Source: Congeria kusceri (Eukaryota > Mollusca > Bivalvia > Myida > Dreissenidae). From it: a stretch of 64,000 nt of DNA. The stretch covers positions 10,263,925-10,327,924 of the forward strand of contig CM051026.1 in NCBI GenBank assembly GCA_027627225.1, written 5' to 3'. Below, in pieces: positions 10,486 to 22,658 of the stretch; within the stretch, counting starts at the first letter, position 1, and every line of letters begins with the position of its first letter. Made by a program: the position numbers and the translations under genes. The notes beneath the pieces are model-generated. The model did not search any database, was not told the DNA's origin, and saw nothing but the letters and a program-made list of their open reading frames with translations.

Positions 10486-10829
10486 GAATGTGCGTTTGAT
10501 ATCAGTCATACAAAAGCAAAACATATATAATGATGCGTAAAAAGTCACAGTTCATTGGATAGTGGAAACACGTAAAATGCCAATTTTAGATAATTCATTA
10601 CCTTAACTCCACAATTCTTGGTGCGAGTTGGCTGATAATCGAAATATTATGCCAACAAAGATTTTCATGAAGTTGTAAAAAGATCAGATGAAAACATTTG
10701 GACTTAGAGATTGTATATAATTCATGGGCCATAACTCCACAATTCCTGGGACGATTTGGTTGATTATTGAACTTGGCCGTGATATTGTGCCAACAAACAT
10801 TTTCAGGATGTGTTCTGAAGATCGGATAA
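10486..10829. other. Spacer with two related ~130-bp blocks
   Basis: CATAACTCCACAATTC and TGCCAACAAAGATTTTCA recur in 10590-10680 and 10725-10815, a degenerate direct repeat. No gene. Confidence 0.4.
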
Positions 10830-11879
10830 AAACGGACAGTACATTACGTGAGCATCGGGAATACTTATCGTTTCGCATGAGATCACCACGGATAAAGATC
10901 GTACATAGTCATTGTGACCCGCACTACCAAAGATCTAACATTAAGTAATTATCTAGAAAAATATCATATATAAAGCAATTATTATAAAAATTATCAACAT
11001 TTTATTAGAAATTACAAGCAAAAACTGAACAAAGGGACGCATACCATTAAAACATTGTGTGCAGCCTAGTTGTGAGGTTACACACGCACGATTCGGAGCC
11101 TCGCGTTTCAGTTTCAGAATGGTCCCTTCACATGAAAGAAGTCAACAATATTTTAAGTCGTGGCCATTTCTTTTCAATCGGAAGAGGTAGTGAAAACGAG
11201 CCATTAAGATATTTGCTCTCCAAGTTAACAGCTACATGCTGGTATTTATTAATGTTCGAAAATTAAGAAATTCTTTAATAGGAGTTTAGTTTGACAAAGA
11301 AATCGATAGTTTCAAGATTTTGATAAAAATATTCGCAATTAAATTCCATTAATAGTATTTATCGAGCACATGTTCCAAAGGACTGTGACATTTATTACTT
11401 TGTTAGAGATATATTATATTTTTTGTAAATTCTTTTATTACCTAATTCCATATTTTGCTCATCCATGCATAGCTCTTGTGTTTTGCATATGGCCAGAAAG
11501 CAACTGTATGCTTAAGAGCTAATAAATGGTTGTTGGTGTTGTTGATGGTGGTGGTGTTTTAACATATTTTCAACTCTTTCTAAATATGGGCCCATGTCGC
11601 GCCTTTGAAGATTGTTTAGCTATCATGAGTTTGTGCGGGGACGGGAATGAGAAACACTACTCAGAAGCGTAAATCAGCCACACAAGTAGCGAATCGTATT
11701 CTCCTCCTTCGTCGAAAAACATGTTGCACGTGTACCAGTCAATATACAACATGACGGAGTTGCACCTAGGTCAGGATTATTGTTTTTCGGAATAGAGGGT
11801 GAATATTTTCATCAAAACAAATTTCATTCATTCGCTATAGAACATGTAAATATGCTTATGAAATAATCTTAAATTTAGA

Positions 11880-12150
11880 GTTGTTTATCGGCTATTAAAC
11901 AACGAGTTTGAGTTTTGATGAGTAGGAATTAGACCACGAGGGCGTTAGAACAACAAGTCGTTGTTTATTAGCCGATAAACAACGATAATGCGAAGATTAG
12001 TTCGATTCTAACATGACCTGACAACAAATTCCGCAATTACAATCCGAAATATTTTTTTACAGTTTCGGAACAATTTGTTTCGTGTTGTTTCTTGGTACCG
12101 TAGTTTAACAACAGTAAATTTTGTTCGGTATCAATAGAACACATGGCGCT
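11880..12150 (-). mobile_element. Hairpin element family A, divergent
   Basis: Carries both palindromic blocks (TTGTTTATCGGCTATTAAAC and TTGTTTATTAGCCGATAAAC), the CGATTCTAACATGACC block and a diverged end. Confidence 0.65.
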
Positions 12151-12249
12151 TGTCACGTTCGAATATTGATTTTAAATCACTTGGTAATGTTTTCTATATC
12201 GGCTGTTTAAGTTAAATTAAACAGCAATTTTTACGTGACACCCGCAAAG

Positions 12250-12420
12250 TTTTCTAAAGAAAAACAAGAAAAAATTCCGTTGTTAAATAGCAAACAACTC
12301 GCAAAAGTAGTTTCGAAACTGTAAACTATAGTTCTCATTGTAATTGCAGAATATGTCGTCATGTCATGTAAGAATTAAAATAATTTTCGCTTTATCGTTT
12401 TTTATCTGTAATAAACAACT
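12250..12420 (+). mobile_element. Hairpin element family A, partial
   Basis: The proximal half is present (CCGTTGTTAAATAGCAAACA through TAATAAACAACTATTTTTCG). It lies inverted next to the following copy. Confidence 0.55.
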
Positions 12421-12439
12421 ATTTTTCGTTCTGATACGC

Positions 12440-12805
12440 TTATATTTAAGATTCGATTCGATTACATTTTCGATTTTGCGTTGTTTATCGGCCAATAAAC
12501 AACGATCTGGTGCGGAGGAATTAAAGGGTTAAATAACCACGCATCAGAACGACCAAAAAAAATATTGGCCGATTAACAACGATAATGCGTTTTATTCTCG
12601 ATGTTAACAATGACTTGAAAAATAGTTTTGCAATTGTAATTAAAACTATATTTTTGTATTCTCCACTCAGAATCGGGATATATTTTTGCGTCGTTCATTG
12701 GGTAGTTTAACAACGATAACTGTGTTCTTTGTCTATCGAAAAAATGTGTAATAGCATCAGAACTCAAAACCGTTGTTTATTTACAGATAAACAACTAAAA
12801 ATCGA
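12440..12805 (-). mobile_element. Hairpin element family A
   Basis: Contains the palindrome GTTGTTTATCGGCCAATAAA, CCACGCATCAGAACGAC, the TCCACTCAGAATCGGGA block and a second palindrome near 12775-12795. With the preceding copy it forms a large inverted arrangement. Confidence 0.65.
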
Positions 12806-13328
12806 AAATTATTTCATACTTATACACTAATGCGTGACGTTTTCACCACAGTTAAAGTTTATATAATTTAATAAGATATATTTCAAAGGCTCATTAAAGA
12901 TAAAACAACAACAACGTATTATGGTAAAACACGTGCCCGTGTTTTATAGAGAACTTCCTGGAGTCTGGTCCTTTAGTTACATTTAGTACATACTTCACCG
13001 TTGTTAACCTGTTATACACTCACGATTCTGCTGCAGATGCAAATGCACACATCATAAATCCACATGTTCAGATAATAGTAACTTAACATAGAAACAGCAC
13101 TTGGTTTTGTTGACAATAAAAGTTTCATTTAACAAATCGAAGTTCAAGTGACGTACAATAAAAATGTATCGATTCCAGATTATATTTTTTTGTCAACATG
13201 TAAAAAAAACTCTTTTGAATTTACTTGAATGTGTAATAGTGTTGATAAATTACTTAATAGAAACTGCAACATTATATAGAAAGAACACAATTCAATAGGT
13301 ATGCGAAACATTTGCATAGACAACAATA
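12806..13328. other. Unannotated AT-rich spacer
   Basis: Nothing recognisable. Confidence 0.4.
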
Positions 13329-14386
13329 CGAAGGGTGTCCAAAAAGTGTGTGTACTCACTGAATTACTCACAATTTTCGCCAGACACATAAACAATTATT
13401 ATGTCTAGAATTATCAGACTTTACTCTACAATTATATGTGACATTCATTATGCTGCTTTAAACTACAAAACAAAACCAGTTTATAAAGCACTGACACTGT
13501 AGCGCTATCGTAGCACGTCGCGTCGAAATGTAACGTCATCGATGAACGTCAAATATATCACCTTTCTTTTACCGATACAATATTTGGCATTTCATAAAAT
13601 ACTATCACTGAAAACACTCGATTCAACGATTGTGTCGATGAATCCACATTTTTGTGAATCACATGACAAAACAAGCCAGGCACAAAAAAAAAAAACTTTG
13701 TTTGCCATTGCCTACCTACCTGACGAAAAAGCCCATACTCAAAATTTTTTTCTTTGTTAAATCAAACCAGTTTTTTTTTTAATCCGAATATTCTTTTCGG
13801 ATTCGTATTTTTTATTTGGGTTAAATAAAAGCTCGCTTTTCTTTCATTTCGGTCGTTTTCCAATGGGTTAATAAATTAACTGTATCAGCTAGGCGCTTGC
13901 TTAACATAGGCTATACCAAATTGCAATTCTTATCATGTTTTATGAAACTTGTGAAAACAACGGGCTCTTTGTCAATATATCAACAGAAACTTGATTATAT
14001 TATCAAAAGCAATGTCTGTATTATACGCTATATTTTGGCTCTAAATGGATAATTAATAAATTAGCATAAAAAAATTGCCTACCAACCAGCTACCTTGGGT
14101 AGGCCATGGCAAACAAACAATTTTTTAAGGTTGGCCCCAGCTTAAAACTGCAAAATTACGGAGTTTGTATGTGTCTGCAATTACCGGTCTCTTCCTCTGA
14201 AATGCGTTTCTATACAATATACATCCGTATTAACTGAATTCTAAAATGGTTTTGCTAATTAAATATGACAGCTTCAGACATTAACATGCTCTAATCGATT
14301 TTGTATATACATGTGAGATATATGAACTTTGTATACAACAACAATTAACAGAAATATCAGTACATAAACATTTTGGACACCCCTCG
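13329..14386. mobile_element. Mariner-like non-autonomous TIR element, TA target
   Basis: Terminal inverted repeats CGAAGGGTGTCCAAAA and (read inward) CGAGGGGTGTCCAAAA are bounded by TA dinucleotides at 13327-13328 and 14387-14388. The GGTGTCCAAAA end and TA duplication are typical of Tc1/mariner elements. No transposase is present in the 1058-bp interior, which contains another inverted-repeat element. Confidence 0.7.
13697..14130. mobile_element. Nested inverted-repeat element (TTTGTTTGCCATTGCC ends)
   Basis: The left end TTTGTTTGCCATTGCCTACC and the right end GGTAGGCCATGGCAAACAAA are inverted copies about 400 bp apart. The right 180 bp recurs at 61110-61580, split there by a 264-bp element. 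Non-coding. Confidence 0.5.
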
Positions 14387-14496
14387 TATATTTCCTGTTT
14401 AATTCCGTGCATTACTTAATGAAGCGATACAAACATTAAAGGTGCTCGCTCGTGCTGGAAAATGCCAGTCATGTGACGATACTTTTCAATTCAGCA

Positions 14497-14925
14497 TGAC
14501 AACACAAAATTGTCACAACCAAACGATGCAACGACGTGACATACCCAAACGATGCCACATGCAACGACGTGACATAACCAAACGAAGCAACGACGTAACA
14601 CAATCAAACGATTAAACGACGTGACATAACCAAACGACGCATTGAAGTGACACAACCAAACGAAGCATTGAAGTGACACAACCAAACGACGCATTGAAGT
14701 GACACAACCAAAAAACGCAACGACGTTACGCAACCAAAAAACGCAACGACGTAACACAACCAAACGATGCAACGAAGAGACACAACCAAAAGGCGCAACG
14801 ACGTGACAAACCCAAACGATGCAACGACGTAACACAACCAAACGATGCAACGTAGAGACACAATCAAAAGGCGCAACGACGTGACAAACCAAATGATGCA
14901 AAGACGTTACACAATTTAACCCGTA
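14497..14925. repeat. 26-bp satellite array, array 3
   Basis: Units follow ACACAACCAAACGATGCAAC then GACGTG. A 149-residue minus-strand frame rich in Val-Val-Ser-Leu-Arg-Arg-Cys is a repeat artefact. Confidence 0.9.
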
Positions 14926-15039
14926 TTTCATCCACGACACGGATGTTCCGGTTTAGCAATGGGACATGGTGCAGACGACAATTAGGCAGACGTTAAATTA
15001 TGCAGACAACACGCGGACAGGAGGCGCTATAAGACCTCC

Positions 15040-15322
15040 GTAGGACCATAATTTTCACAAATCAAATTTTTCACGTCTGTGAATAAAAGGATCTTATTAT
15101 TCACAGGTGTGAAAATTGAGATCTTATTCTTCATACATCACAGTCTTATTATTCACAATTTCTGTGAATTTGTGATCACATCCAGTTTTTGATATGTAAT
15201 GAAATCATATTCTTCAGTAATCCTCATGCATACCCCGTTTTAGGCAAAGTGCATTATCCACACTTAAAAATGTGACAAATAAGATCCTGTTATTCACAGA
15301 TGTATGAAAAATATGATTATAT
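15040..15322. mobile_element. 283-bp hAT-like MITE with 8-bp target duplication
   Basis: Flanked by exact AGACCTCC copies at 15032-15039 and 15323-15330. The duplicated segment has one such octamer (AGATCTCC, 4454-4461) and no insert, so this is an insertion with its empty site in the same window. The interior is rich in inverted TTCAC/GTGAA motifs, and the ends are weak inverted repeats (CCATAATTTTCAC and ATCATATTTTTCATAC). An 8-bp duplication is typical of hAT. Confidence 0.85.
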
Positions 15323-15425
15323 AGACCTCCAACTTGCAGCACCACTCGAGCAATGGTTTTCTTTTAAATCAATACAATAATGATTGCAAATCTATTGAAA
15401 TGTTTCTATGATTTCAGGCATCTAA

Positions 15426-15745
15426 TTTTAGAAATAATTTTCGATTTATAGTTGTTGATCGGCCAATTAACAACGATTTGGAGTTCCAATGCTAAGGAAT
15501 TAAACCACGAGGGCGTTAGCCCGAGTTGTTCAATAATCACGCATCAGAACGACAAAGTGTTGTTTATTGGCCGATAAACAACGATAATTAATTCGATTCT
15601 AAAGCGATTTCACATATATTTTTGCAATTGCAATTGGAACTACGTTTTACTATCCTCCGCTTAGAATCGAAACTTCTTTTTGCGTTGTTTATTGGGTAGT
15701 TTAACATCGATAATTTTGTTCTTTGTCTATAGACAAATAAGAGAG
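15426..15745 (-). mobile_element. Hairpin element family A
   Basis: Orthologous by position to the copy at 4556-4865 in the duplication, so that insertion predates the duplication. Includes GAGGGCGTTAGCCCGAGTTG, which copy 1 has lost. Confidence 0.8.
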
Positions 15746-16075
15746 TACCATATATTAATGAAAAGACGTTGGATAATGGGAAGAGGAGTGTAGCTTTTAT
15801 TCAACATCAAGAACAATAATTTAAGGAACATGTTTTATAATGGATTAATCGAAATAAAGCGGATTGCCTTGCATATTAGAACATCATGTTTACTGAAAAA
15901 AAAGACACTTCATAATTTGATACAAGAAGCAGAAAGCGAAAAACTATACGCAGTCAGATTTCTTCTTTGGCTGAGTATATCATACAGTGTGTTTTGATAG
16001 TTTTGTTTTAATTTTGCTATCTAATTAACTCAATTTTAATACAAGTAAATTAATCTTTAAGCCCCGAATTATGTC

Positions 16076-18164
16076 AGCATCAATACTAATTTTAATGACT
16101 AAGTATTCAGAAGAAAGAAAGCAACTGTATTGTGGACAACACAAATTAGCAGGCTTATATACAGCGACACTTTTTAAGGGCAAAAGATTTTCGTTTCTCG
16201 TTTGTACATCCTATAAAAGCGGTCTTCAAAAATCCTTCGGCCTCGGTTGACATCACTCTCCTCGGGGTGCAATATTGACTTTATCCCTTAACTGCCTATG
16301 ATATGTATATAATATGATAATGATATTTTGATCGCGAACACAAAAAATAAAGAGCCGCATAATCATATATGAATTGTTTTTATTTGTATGATATTTTATT
16401 ATATTCCCTCATGGAATTTGCTTTACCATTCAATTATAAATAATACATAGTTAGTAAATACAATTGCAACAGTATTAACTGCTCAAATAAAACAATAAAA
16501 TATCTCTCATATTCAGGGTAGTGTTTATTTCGTTATAAACTATTCGGGTGACACACATTTGGTCAATGTATAAATATGATTGTTAGTTTGCGAAATCTGA
16601 TTGATTAAAAGTTTCAGCAAATCATACCCTTGAAAAAAAACTGTATAAACTGCAAACCCATATGCTTGATCATTATTGCCTAAATGTATTGTATATGGCC
16701 ACTGTTAGACTACAGCCCGAATGCAGTGATCAACAGATCACAAAATGTACGTACTCGCGCAGTGCCTGAACTCGCCTCTGTTCTAAATTCGCCACCCCAT
16801 CCACATCATGTCAGTATTACAACGTTTACTTTTTTGTTGATTTGTATGGATCAATCAGACGTTTTCCTGAACACTGCTGGCGAATGTTCTTCTCGATATG
16901 TTGAGTAATTCAATATTTACTCCAATTGTTTTGTCAATGACCCCTAAATGTAAATGAACTGCACGGCGGGAATCCATCTCATACTGCGCACGCGCAATTT
17001 TGAAGCACCGCGTGGTATCCACATTAAAATTTAATTATTGTGTATTAATATTATGTCCATATTAGAATGTGCAACATAAAAACATCAGTTATTTATTAGC
17101 AATAAATACAATTAAATGCGGAAAAATATTTTATGACCAGCACATTTAATAGAAGTCACTTCGGTAATTTCACGCCGCTTAAAAGCGCATTACTTACCCC
17201 CCTCCCCCCTTCACCCGCAGGGCCTCAGTTTCAGAGCCATATACAACTGATTTATTATTAGAAATAGAAAAGAAGTTTTTTTAAGAAAATTGAATTATGT
17301 GTTAATAATAAACACCGAACTGCTTCATAATAAAGCTTGACTTTAAACAATGGTCAAATGTAGAACAGTTCTGCATATACGATTTTTCACCATGCTTTTT
17401 TTATAAACACTTGAAAATGATATCCGAAAAAGAAAGTGTTTTTTGTTTTAAACTCAATATAAATTGCTTGCAAACCGATCACATAGAAAAATATCAATTT
17501 CAAGCAATTTTAAAGAGGGGTGGCGGATTTAGGCACTACCACTCTAATTGTTTTAAAATGTTTGACTCTTCAATCTCGCTTTTGTCTATGCCAAGTACTC
17601 GATTGGTTAACTACTTTTGAATATATCGTAAAAATACCCCCAAATGTGGCGGATTTAGGCACTGCGCCAGTATAATAATTGTAGTAGTGCAATGTTTGTT
17701 CTTCCACGCTCTTTAATCAACATTTTCCTCACCATAAACTGCTGACCTTACAATTTGGAGCACAATATTTTTTCCGACGTAAAAATAAGGAAAAAGTGTT
17801 AATTATATGCACGATATACAGCACTTCGTAAATATTAACGAATCTACATATAGACATATAACTGCAAAGCACACGAGGTATGTCAGAAAAAAAACCCGTG
17901 TAAAACACGAATGAAATAAAACATACCAGTATTCACTAAACCGTTTTAATAATCTAGTCATTAAACTATATACTGTTACTTTAAATTACACACACACACA
18001 CGCACGAAATATCGTTGCATTTGAATAACAGTAAATAGCGTAATGTTATCAACAAACGTACATGATATAACCGAAGCGAGGCAAGTCGCATCAATATAGA
18101 CTTCGAAATAAATAATGTCAACGTCCAATATTAAGAAAAGTGCGCACCGTCACAGTCTATTTAA
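16076..18164. other. Unannotated unique-looking DNA
   Basis: About 2.1 kb, AT-rich. Short open frames (16684-16908, 17411-17620) show no recognisable family or splice context. GTGGCGGATTTAGGCACT recurs once (17520 and 17646). No gene called. Confidence 0.4.
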
Positions 18165-19200
18165 CTACAATCAGGCGACACAACGGCGTGACAAAACCAT
18201 GTGACACAACGACGGACCACAACCAGGCGACACTACGACGTAACACAACCAGGCGACAGAACCACGTAGCACAACCAAGTAACACAACGACGTAACACAA
18301 TCAAGCAAAACAACGACGGAAAACAATCAAGCAACACAACGATGGAAACCAATCTGGTGACACAACGCCGTTACACAACCAGCTGATACAACGACGGAAC
18401 ATAACCAGGTGATACAACGACGGAACCCAACCTGGTGACAAAACGACGAAACACAGCCACGTGACACAATGACGGAACCCAACCTGGTGACAAAAACAGC
18501 GGAGCACAACCAGGCGTCAAAATGACGTAAAACAACCAGGTGACACAATGACGGAACACAACCAGGCGACACAATGACGTAACACAACCAGGCGAAACAA
18601 CGACAGATCACAACCAGGCGACACAACGACGTTACACAACAAGGCGACACAACGCCGTGACACAACCAGGCAACACAACGACGTAAGACAATCAGGCGAC
18701 ACAACGACGTAACATAACCTGGTGACACAACGACGCGACACAACCAGGCGACACAACGACAGATCACATCCAGGCGACACACCGACAGTCACATCCAGGT
18801 TACACAACGACAGATTATATCCAGGCGATACAATGACGTGACACAACCAGGCGACACAACGACAAATCATATCTAGGCAACACAACGACGTGACACGACC
18901 AGGCGATACAACGACAGATGACATCCTGGCGACACAACGACGTGACACAACCAGGCGACACAACGACGTGAGACAATCAGGCGACATAACGACGTAACAC
19001 AACCAGGTGACACAACGACAGATCACATCCAGGCGACACAACGATGTGAGACAACCAGGCAACAAAACGACGTAACACATCCAGGCGACACAACGACGTA
19101 ACACAACCAGGCCACACAGTGTGGTAACGCAAGAAGGCGAAACAACAAAGCAACACATCCAAGCGACGCAATGACGTAATACAACCAAGCGATGAATCAA
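18165..19200. repeat. 26-bp satellite array, array 4 (longest, about 1 kb)
   Basis: Same two 13-mers as array 1 (ACACAACCAGGCG / ACACAACGACGTA), with a diverged subset containing ACAGATCACATCC. Minus-strand frames of up to 230 residues (Leu-Cys-Arg-Leu-Val-Val repeats) arise because all three phases of the unit lack stops on that strand. Confidence 0.92.
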
Positions 19201-19257
19201 CGTTATCATGAATCAAAATCGTAGTAATAATCGCGAATAAAGATCATACACAAAATA

Positions 19258-19445
19258 TTTTTTAAGAAATAATTTTCGATTTATAACAACGATTTTAAGT
19301 TCTTATGCGTAGGAATGAAACCACGATGGTATTAGTCCGAGTAGTTTAATAGCCACGCATCAGAACGACAAAGAGTTGTTTAATGGCCGATTAACAACGA
19401 TAATTTTGTTTTTGTCTATAGAAAAATATGCGAGTGTCGCGTAAG
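19258..19445 (-). mobile_element. Hairpin element family A, internally deleted
   Basis: Terminal AAGAAATAATTTTCGATTTA, the GATGCGTAGGAATGAAACCA box and CCACGCATCAGAACGAC are present. The central CTCCGC block is missing. Confidence 0.7.
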
Positions 19446-20029
19446 AAATTGCCTACATCTTAGTATACATTTTACAACCTTGTGTTCTCAGGTTCGAGCC
19501 CCCGTTACACCCTAACCTACTAACTCGGCTTTCGCATGATACGTTAAACCGTAGTGCAGTGTACTAGGTGCTTCACACCGGGCACTAAAAGACCCAGGGT
19601 AGCCTCTGAAACGGGGCGTGTCCTGTATCTTGCACTATCCCCCGTAACCCACTTCAAGTCTTCTGGGGGCGATGGCCATATGGCAGAGAATCCCGGTGCA
19701 CTCCATAAAATGTACACACACATGTTTAAGATTCAAGTTCTGAGACTGGGAGGTCAAACGCTACCCTGATCGACAGGTTTTTGCAAAATTAGGAGCAGAT
19801 CCTCTTGTTCTCTTTCACAACACAGGTAAGGGATCAAGGGAATGATCGTGCACGTGTTGTTGGTGCACGTGTACTGGACTATACGAGGGAGGGCGGCAAG
19901 TCTCAGGGAGACCTGACTTCCGGGTTTCAGTTATCTGGTACGCAAAGTATCCAGTCACAACCTGGCACGTGAGAATGAGGAAAATGCAAGCAGACGACGT
20001 GTTCAGAACGAGGACGGAATTATATATAT
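19446..20029. other. Possible SINE-derived fragment and spacer
   Basis: A B-box-like AGGTTCGAGCCC lies at about 19490. It is followed by a GC-richer body (CCGGGCACTAAAAGACCCAG, TTCTGGGGGCGATGGCCAT) that looks like dispersed-repeat sequence. No A box is seen. No gene. Confidence 0.3.
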
Positions 20030-20245
20030 ACCACTGGTTGGATTTCTGGTACTATTTGCCAGAAATGTTCCTTGGTTGATCCGCTTTCAAATTCCTTCAA
20101 AGTATTTTGATTCGCCCCATTGGGCGGCGCAAATTTTCTTATATGGCTATATTGAAAACTTTGAAAATCTTCTTGTCCGAAACCAATTTATAATCTACTC
20201 AGGTGAGCGATAAAGAGCCATAATGGTCATCATGTTTTATGTAAT
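20030..20245 (-). mobile_element. Fragment of a GCTCACC-class dispersed element
   Basis: On the minus strand it begins ACCATTATGGCTCTTTATCG then CTCACCTGAGTA and runs into one module matching those at 50139-50950 (TTTTCAAAGTTTTCAATA, AACCAAGGAACATTTCT). Truncated after one module. Confidence 0.55.
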
Positions 20246-21169
20246 TTTTTGTTTATTGTGAGTTTGTTGTCTGTAATATCTTATGTTCTTATGCCACGTT
20301 ATAGTATTGCTTGATTATGCAGAACGAAATTATGTGTGGTTGTAAGGCTTAATATTTGAAATTATGTGTAAATGAGGCTGAATAAGCATACCGTTTTCAA
20401 CATAGGGGGACCAATAAACTTTAATGAACACAATTGGTAATTGTTCATTAAATCAAGGGCAATAACCCTGGAGAAGAGAACATTGACTGATCCAAATGAA
20501 ACTTGATGTGCACTATGTTAGTACATATTTTATATTTATTTTAAGTTCCATGGAATTCTACCAGCCACGTACTGTGAAATGGCGGCGGACAGAATTTAAG
20601 CGTAAAGGACGGACGAAAGGACTGACTGACGAGTTACGACTAGGAGTATGGATATTACACTAAGTAATTATCACGAATAAAAACATTTTGTGGCATATAG
20701 AAAATATATTTTTTTTACATTCATTATTCAGTTTTGGAAATGGTATTGATAGGAAAAAAACGAAATCGAAAACTAAGCATTGTCCATTTTGTCCTCAAGC
20801 CTTTTTATTAACACAAGTTTAAAGCGAAATGTTATGTCTCATAAGAATGTATGTATTAAACATGTTCACGAGTAGAGTGCTGGGATAGATGTGTGAATTG
20901 CTAACCAGTGTCCGATTTTTCAAAAATTCGTAAGCATGTTATAACAGGATTAACTTTGTTTCTATATTTTCATATGGAAATAAAGTGTACATAATAATGT
21001 GGTCAAACGTGTTACATGTTGAATGAAAAGTTTGTCAAACAATCACAACAAATAATATAGTGAGTTGTAAAATAATATTATAATTGTAATTTTTATCGAT
21101 GAAATAAGAGACTTAAGCCAGCTTTCCTTATGCCAAATTGAGAAAAGTGGAGCCAGTTACCTAACAACA
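20246..21169. other. Spacer with bivalve-type repeat debris
   Basis: At 20404-20640 there is a block with 'caagggcaataaccctgg' and a terminal GGACGGACGAAAGGACTGAC, composition typical of dispersed elements here. The rest is unremarkable. Confidence 0.35.
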
Positions 21170-21196
21170 GAACAGAACAGAACAGAACAGAACAAC
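21170..21196. repeat. AACAG pentanucleotide repeat
   Basis: Five perfect AACAG units. Confidence 0.9.
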
Positions 21197-21649
21197 TCTT
21201 TATTAGTTTCACAGATTACAAAACATAAATAGTTTGTAATAACAAGTGAGCATATATAAACACAAAAAGGCATACAAAAATACACAAACAATGTTTTGTG
21301 CAACACTTCATGTGGGAAAGTGGTCACGGTGAGATGCTTCCTTTAATAGCAAAAAATAATTTTAATGGATGAAATTGGGCAGAAAGGAAGAAATTTAACA
21401 ATACATATCACATCGTGTAATTTATTAAACTATACACTGACATTACGCATATTTATGTAAGTTTATCACGCACATTTATTTGAGCTTAATGTAGTTGTAT
21501 TTAATAGGAAGATATACATCTATTTAGAAAGATGAACATCGAGATTTCAATTTCAAAAAATTCTAATACCACAAACATCTTATTATGTGTTGTCACAAAA
21601 ACTAACAAACACATGGAATAAAAACAACAACAAACAAAATAATTATGCT

Positions 21650-21780
21650 AATAATGATAATAATAATGGTGATGACGATGATAATAATAATAATAATAAT
21701 AATATAATAATAATAATTATTATTATTATTATTATTATTATTATAATTATAACAATTATAATAATTATGATAATTAATTA
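21650..21780. repeat. AAT/ATT trinucleotide repeat, self-complementary
   Basis: (AAT)n passes into (ATT)n, forming a potential long hairpin. The associated Asn/Ile frame is an artefact. Confidence 0.9.
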
Positions 21781-21812
21781 ACGGAAGCAGGCCATTGAGT
21801 TCTTTGTCGTAA

Positions 21813-22008
21813 GGTCGCGGTGGCGTAGTGGATATGGTGTCCGCCTACGATCGGGAGGTCCCGGGTTCGATCCCCACTCCGCGAGCGTTCTCAAGATCTC
21901 CCACAAAGACACCAAGTACTGGTTCTATCCAGGAAACGGACTCGAGAGTGTCTCTATAAGCCTAAGGCTTTCGATGCAATCGAGCTTAAATAAATAGGTT
22001 TACACTAT
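21813..22008 (+). mobile_element. tRNA-derived SINE, full length
   Basis: The tRNA-like head has an A box (TGGCGTAGTGG), an anticodon loop resembling Arg(ACG) and a B box (GGTTCGATCCC). The body carries the conserved tail AAGTACTGGTTCTATCCAGG then AAACGGACTCGAGAGTGTC, ending in AAATAAATAGGTTT. The same family occurs at 24480, 44397 and 53777, and as an amplified tail array at 35408. Retroposed by a LINE; not a functional tRNA because the acceptor stem is absent. Confidence 0.85.
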
Positions 22009-22029
22009 AACGCAGGTAAGATTTGCAGT

Positions 22030-22210
22030 GAAAAACAACTGCTCGTAAGTGACGGTTCGTGCCATTGTTTTCGTCGGAAGCTTGGTACACCTGTACCAAT
22101 ATATACGGAGGAAGAAGGGACAGAAGTCAGTAACCACTTGCTTTCGGTTTGTATACTTCTGGTATACGATTCAGCTTGACCTTATCAGCATTTAAAGCCC
22201 GACAAGATGT
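22030..22210. repeat. Fragment of the duplicated 2.7/11.7-kb block
   Basis: Shares TTCGTCGGAAGCTTGG, ACCTGTACCA, ATACGGAGGAAGA and CACTTGCTTTCGGT with 2740-2890. It is a third, diverged and isolated copy. Confidence 0.55.
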
Positions 22211-22423
22211 TTCCAATTTAAACATGGGACATATTAATCGAAAGACCAATTAACAAACTTTCGTTAACATTCAGTATTTGCATTTTCGGATATAACCGTT
22301 TAATTTTGACTAAATACGCCATTCGTGGTCGTTGACGCCAATTATAATTATATCGGCTCAGCGGAGCCGCGTAACGGCCCGTAATCGACGTAAAATTGTT
22401 ACTATTTTTAGTAACACAATGTA

Positions 22424-22658
22424 TTATACTAAGGTTATCCTAAATGCTCACAAGTCTGACGTCAAAATGTATACATGAAAAGGGCCAAACAAACACGACC
22501 CTTATTATAAATTCATTTATGATCTCAGAGGGCGTACACTATTTTCTCTTTATAGATAACATATTTTAACCGTTATTAAATGCCAGTATTTATATCTAAT
22601 TTTTTGTTTAAAGAAATGCCCCCCTTAATGCCCTTTTCGATGACACAGTCTCTTTAAC
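22424..22658 (+). repeat. Dispersed ~235-bp repeat, copy 1
   Basis: Matches 39978-40217 end to end by eye: AAAAGGGCCAAACAAACAC, the TTATAAATT block, GCCCCCCTTAATGCCC and CTTTTCGATGACA. Non-coding. Confidence 0.75.

Larger units (their letters stand above)
10830..16075. repeat. Segmental duplication, copy 2 (partner 840-5215)
   Basis: Same block order as copy 1. It lacks the TRIM and the 78-bp array but has gained family-A copies, a mariner-like element (13329-14386) and a hAT-like element (15040-15322). Confidence 0.75.

Noticed and set aside
18165..19200. CRISPR-like regular repeats
   Set aside because: Units are contiguous without unique spacers, and the genome is eukaryotic.
18517..19209. 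230-residue minus-strand open frame rich in Cys, Val, Leu and Arg
   Set aside because: It lies wholly within the 26-bp satellite; the repeated unit simply lacks stops.
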